Below are positions 5,728 to 7,787 of a stretch of DNA of 7,787 nt, piece by piece. The notes under the pieces are model-generated. The model worked only from the letters and a program-made list of their open reading frames with translations. It was not told where the DNA came from and did no database searches. The position numbers and the translations under genes are program-made. Origin of the DNA: Pseudomonadota bacterium (GTDB taxonomy: Bacteria; Pseudomonadota; Gammaproteobacteria; Burkholderiales; JABEVD01); contig JAJZPK010000118.1 in NCBI GenBank assembly GCA_021811205.1, forward strand, positions 1-7,787, written 5' to 3'. Position 1 is the stretch's first letter. Every line of letters begins with the position of its first letter.

Positions 5728-5732
5728 CGCTC

Positions 5733-6167
5733 ATGTACAAACGCATACTGGTGCCCGTGGACGGCAGCAAAACGTCCAACGCCGCGCTCGATCAGGCGAT
5801 GGGGCTCGCCAGGGACCAAAAGGCCGAGCTGCGCGTGGTTTACGTGATAGACGAAGCGGCGATCATTGCAGGGTCCGAGTACGGCGACATGCTCGGGGTG
5901 GAAAAGACGCAGATCGAAGCGGGGCATGCCGTGCTGGAAAAGGCAAAGGCGCTTTTCCCGGATGCGCAAACCAAGCTCCTGGAAACCGAGCAGGTGGGAC
6001 AGGGCATCAGTGAAGTCATCGTTCAGGATGCGGGCGTCTGGGGCGCGGACCTCATCGTTGCGGGAACGCACGGTAGGACAGGGCTGAGCCACCTCCTCAT
6101 GGGCAGCGTAGCGGAAGGCATCGTGCGTATTTCGAAAGTGCCGGTGCTGCTGGTGCGCGGCGCCTGA
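5733..6167 (+). CDS. Universal stress protein, UspA family, ATP-binding type
   Basis: This 144-aa protein is a single Usp domain, a cytoplasmic dimer linked to survival under starvation, redox or membrane stress. It starts MYKRILVPVDGS, with Asp10 in the first beta-strand loop that contacts nucleotide. The signature G-x2-G-x9-G-S is complete: Gly111, Gly114 and Gly124-Ser125 within GTHGRTGLSHLLMGS. This places it in the ATP-binding (MJ0577-like) group, not the group of UspA itself, which lacks ATP binding. It ends in the usual VPVLLVR strand. The gene is divergent from the ClC gene with 122 bases between starts. Pairing of Usp and ClC genes suggests shared response to ion or acid stress, but this is inference. 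The 115 bases downstream contain no clear terminator. Confidence 0.94.
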   Translation: MYKRILVPVDGSKTSNAALDQAMGLARDQKAELRVVYVIDEAAIIAGSEYGDMLGVEKTQIEAGHAVLEKAKALFPDAQTKLLETEQVGQGISEVIVQDAGVWGADLIVAGTHGRTGLSHLLMGSVAEGIVRISKVPVLLVRGA

Positions 6168-6282
6168 CGGTTCAACGGCCTGAATATCGGCGTGTTCCCG
6201 AGTAGACGAGGAATAGTGCGCTGAGAACGTTCAGAACAATCTCTGCCGCCGAAATCGATATTACATTCTGATCAGGAAACTC

Positions 6283-6732
6283 ATGGTTATCGCAATCTTG
6301 CTGCACCTTTTCGGCGCGGTTCTCTGGGTCGGCGGCATGTTTTTCGCCTACATGGCCTTGCGCCCCGTCGCTGCCGAACTGCTTCCTCCTCCCCAGAGGC
6401 TTCTTCTTTGGGCCGGTGTTTTCCGGCGCTTCTTTCCCTGGGTATGGAGTGCAATTGCACTGCTGCTGGGAAGCGGCCTTTTCATGGTTATGCTGCTCGG
6501 CGGATTTCGCGCGATTCCATGGAGCATCCACGCAATGTTCGGCACCGGCATCGTCATGATGCTCGTTTATTTGTACCTCTATTTTGCTCCTTTTTCCAGG
6601 CTGAAGCATGCCGTTGCCGAAGAAGACTGGAAAAATGGGGGGGATGCGCTTGCCTCCATCAGAAAATTGATCGCATTCAATCTCTCTTTGGGCCTGCTGG
6701 AAATCGTTTTCGCGTCCCTGTTCAGGCTATGA
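6283..6732 (+). CDS. CopD-family integral membrane protein
   Basis: This 149-aa, four-helix inner-membrane protein resembles small CopD-domain proteins. The larger CopD is associated with copper uptake or resistance; the role of these short versions is not established. Helices are at about 1-25, 50-73, 82-103 and 130-148. Conserved-looking residues include His8 in LLHLFGAVLWVGGMFF, Arg49 in VFRRFFPWVW, His83 in IHAMFGTG and Arg127 in IRKLIAFN. Paired membrane histidines suggest heme or copper ligation, which is inference. AGGAAA lies 3-4 bases before ATG 6283. The stop overlaps the next start (ATGA), so the two are likely translationally coupled. No other copper genes are visible. Confidence 0.85.
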   Translation: MVIAILLHLFGAVLWVGGMFFAYMALRPVAAELLPPPQRLLLWAGVFRRFFPWVWSAIALLLGSGLFMVMLLGGFRAIPWSIHAMFGTGIVMMLVYLYLYFAPFSRLKHAVAEEDWKNGGDALASIRKLIAFNLSLGLLEIVFASLFRL

Positions 6733-7319
6733 AGGCCATTTTGGCCTATTGGGCCGTCTATTTCGCCCTGCATTCGGCCCTGGCATCCTCCAGCGTGAAA
6801 ACCAGGGTTCATGCGCGCTGGCCAGAGTTTCCCTACAGGCTTGCCTACAACATCCTGGCCATCATACTGCTGCTTCCGGCAATCTGGCTGCTTTGGGGTC
6901 GCTCCTGGCCCGTCATCTGGGAATTCGATGGAGGATGGAGGTATGTTGCGTGGCTGCTTCAGGGGCTTGCCATGACAGGTTTTCTTTTGTCGCTCAGATA
7001 TTACGACATGGGAGCATTCCTGGGACTGAGGCCGGAAAGCGAGACGCGCTTCGCGATTTCCCCGTTCCACAGGTTCGTGCGCCATCCCTGGTACTGCTTC
7101 GCCCTGGTGTTGATCTGGTCTTTCGACATGAATTCCGGCCGGCTTGCCACGAGCATCATGGCGACGCTTTATCTCTTCCTCGGTTCCAGGCATGAGGAGA
7201 ACATGCTGGTCGAGCGTTTCGGAGCAGGGTATGCCGAATACAGGAAAAAAGTGCCGGGCCTCATTCCGCTTCCGTGGAAATATTTGAGCAGGCGTGAAGC
7301 TGCAACTCTAGTAAAATAG
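6729..7319 (+). CDS. Isoprenylcysteine carboxyl methyltransferase-like membrane protein
   Basis: This 196-aa membrane protein has the C-terminal pattern of the ICMT/phospholipid methyltransferase group: RHPWY at 118-122 after a hydrophobic pair of helices, then [25 protein letters not shown] at 156-180, where the EE plus FG-x2-Y-x2-Y arrangement binds S-adenosylmethionine in known members. Helices appear at about 1-20, 38-57, 72-90, 123-133 and 137-152. Bacteria lack prenylated CaaX proteins, so the substrate is probably a lipid or small molecule, and the NnrU-like group is a close alternative. The ATG at 6729 overlaps the CopD stop by one ATGA and is preferred; an upstream extension would merely run in another frame through CopD. 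The stop is 5 bases before the YgiQ start. Confidence 0.82.
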   Translation: MKAILAYWAVYFALHSALASSSVKTRVHARWPEFPYRLAYNILAIILLLPAIWLLWGRSWPVIWEFDGGWRYVAWLLQGLAMTGFLLSLRYYDMGAFLGLRPESETRFAISPFHRFVRHPWYCFALVLIWSFDMNSGRLATSIMATLYLFLGSRHEENMLVERFGAGYAEYRKKVPGLIPLPWKYLSRREAATLVK

Positions 7320-7324
7320 GGCTC

Positions 7325-7787
7325 ATGCAAAAAGCCCCCGACATTTTTTCCTACAGGCCCTTCTGGGCGAAGCGCTTCGGCATCGCCTCCCATCTTCCTG
7401 CATCGAAAGAGGAGATGGATGCCCTCGGCTGGGATTCCTGCGATGTCATTCTGGTGACCGGGGATGCCTATATCGACCATCCCAGTTTCGGCATGGCCCT
7501 GATTGGGCGCCTACTGGAGGCGCAGGGATTCAGGGTGGGGATCATCGCCCAGCCCGACTGGGCGAGCGCTGCGGATTTCAGGGGGCTGGGCAAACCCAAT
7601 CTCTTTTTCGGCGTCACCGGCGGCAACATGGATTCCATGGTGAACCGCTACACTTCCGACAGGCGCGTGCGCTCCAACGATGCCTATACTCCGGACGGAC
7701 TTCCGGACAAGCGCCCCGACCGCTGCGTCCTGGTCTATTCCCAACGCTGCAGGGAGGCTTTCCCGGATGTTCCGGTCGTTCTGGGGG
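7325..7787 (+). CDS. ygiQ: YgiQ-family radical SAM protein, N-terminal part
   Basis: The frame stays open to the window edge, so 154 N-terminal residues are seen from a protein normally over 600 aa. The segment closely resembles E. coli YgiQ from memory: [51 protein letters not shown] (landmarks [27 protein letters not shown]), then [38 protein letters not shown] and VYSQRC, ending at VPVVLG. This part is the cobalamin-binding-like N-terminal domain; the CxxxCxxC iron-sulfur motif lies beyond the window. The biochemical role of the family is not established. AGGG 3 bases before the ATG is a tight ribosome site using the end of the upstream gene, which suggests co-transcription with it. Confidence 0.93.
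   Translation, partial: MQKAPDIFSYRPFWAKRFGIASHLPASKEEMDALGWDSCDVILVTGDAYIDHPSFGMALIGRLLEAQGFRVGIIAQPDWASAADFRGLGKPNLFFGVTGGNMDSMVNRYTSDRRVRSNDAYTPDGLPDKRPDRCVLVYSQRCREAFPDVPVVLG

Noticed and set aside
6225..6232. GAACGTTC palindrome in the gap before the CopD gene
   Set aside because: Eight-base palindromes are common by chance and no promoter elements align with it.
6172..6609. 145-aa minus-strand open frame
   Set aside because: Antisense to CopD, Gln/Asn/His-rich without motifs; shadow frame.
6408..6728. N-terminal extension of the ICMT-like protein by 107 residues
   Set aside because: This part reads through the CopD gene in another frame and is not membrane-like; the ATGA overlap start at 6729 fits the family.

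Overview
The window reads as a compact chromosomal segment of a Gram-negative proteobacterium, most likely a betaproteobacterium. The evidence is moderately high GC, a GreB whose N-terminus (MNKAFVKE plus an acidic stretch) resembles betaproteobacterial copies, a gene resembling the Sfum_1244 family, and CopD-type and YgiQ-type proteins. The lineage is inferred from remembered protein resemblance, not from a search. Genes are densely packed, and the only gene-free stretch near 300 bases is a 273-bp mobile-element remnant. LAYOUT. 1-560 (+) holds the C-terminal part of a histidine-rich sterol desaturase/fatty acid hydroxylase. It converges on a minus-strand block that, in transcription order, runs: 87-aa unknown protein (2964-2701), greB (2590-2039), a fumarylacetoacetate hydrolase (FAH)-family enzyme (1973-1125) and a 156-aa ankyrin-repeat protein (1050-580). 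The ankyrin gene appears to have its own promoter with a perfect TATAAT. Divergent from this block, 3073-4071 (+) encodes a 332-aa protein of unknown function that resembles the Sfum_1244 family; a near-perfect AT-rich palindrome lies in the shared upstream region. 4072-4344 is a non-autonomous element with perfect 18-bp terminal inverted repeats that look like IS5-family ends. It sits exactly between two convergent genes, at both of their stop codons. 4345-5610 (-) is a ClC-family chloride transporter that resembles the ClcB branch, divergent from a universal stress protein (5733-6167, +). 6283-7787 (+) is a tight run: a CopD-family membrane protein, an isoprenylcysteine-methyltransferase-like membrane protein overlapping it by ATGA, and 5 bases later the 5' part of a YgiQ-family radical SAM gene that runs off the window. 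HOW THE GENES RELATE. Most are stand-alone housekeeping or stress-related functions: transcript cleavage, 2-oxoacid-type hydrolysis, anion transport, stress response and membrane chemistry. Real co-expression is supported only for the 6283-7787 run and possibly for greB with the FAH gene. I see no CRISPR array, tRNA, rRNA, riboswitch or defence island. The least explained items are the IS5-like miniature element and its placement, the Sfum_1244-like gene with the divergent 87-aa gene, and the CopD/methyltransferase pair. I do not see convincing evidence for a new multi-gene system.
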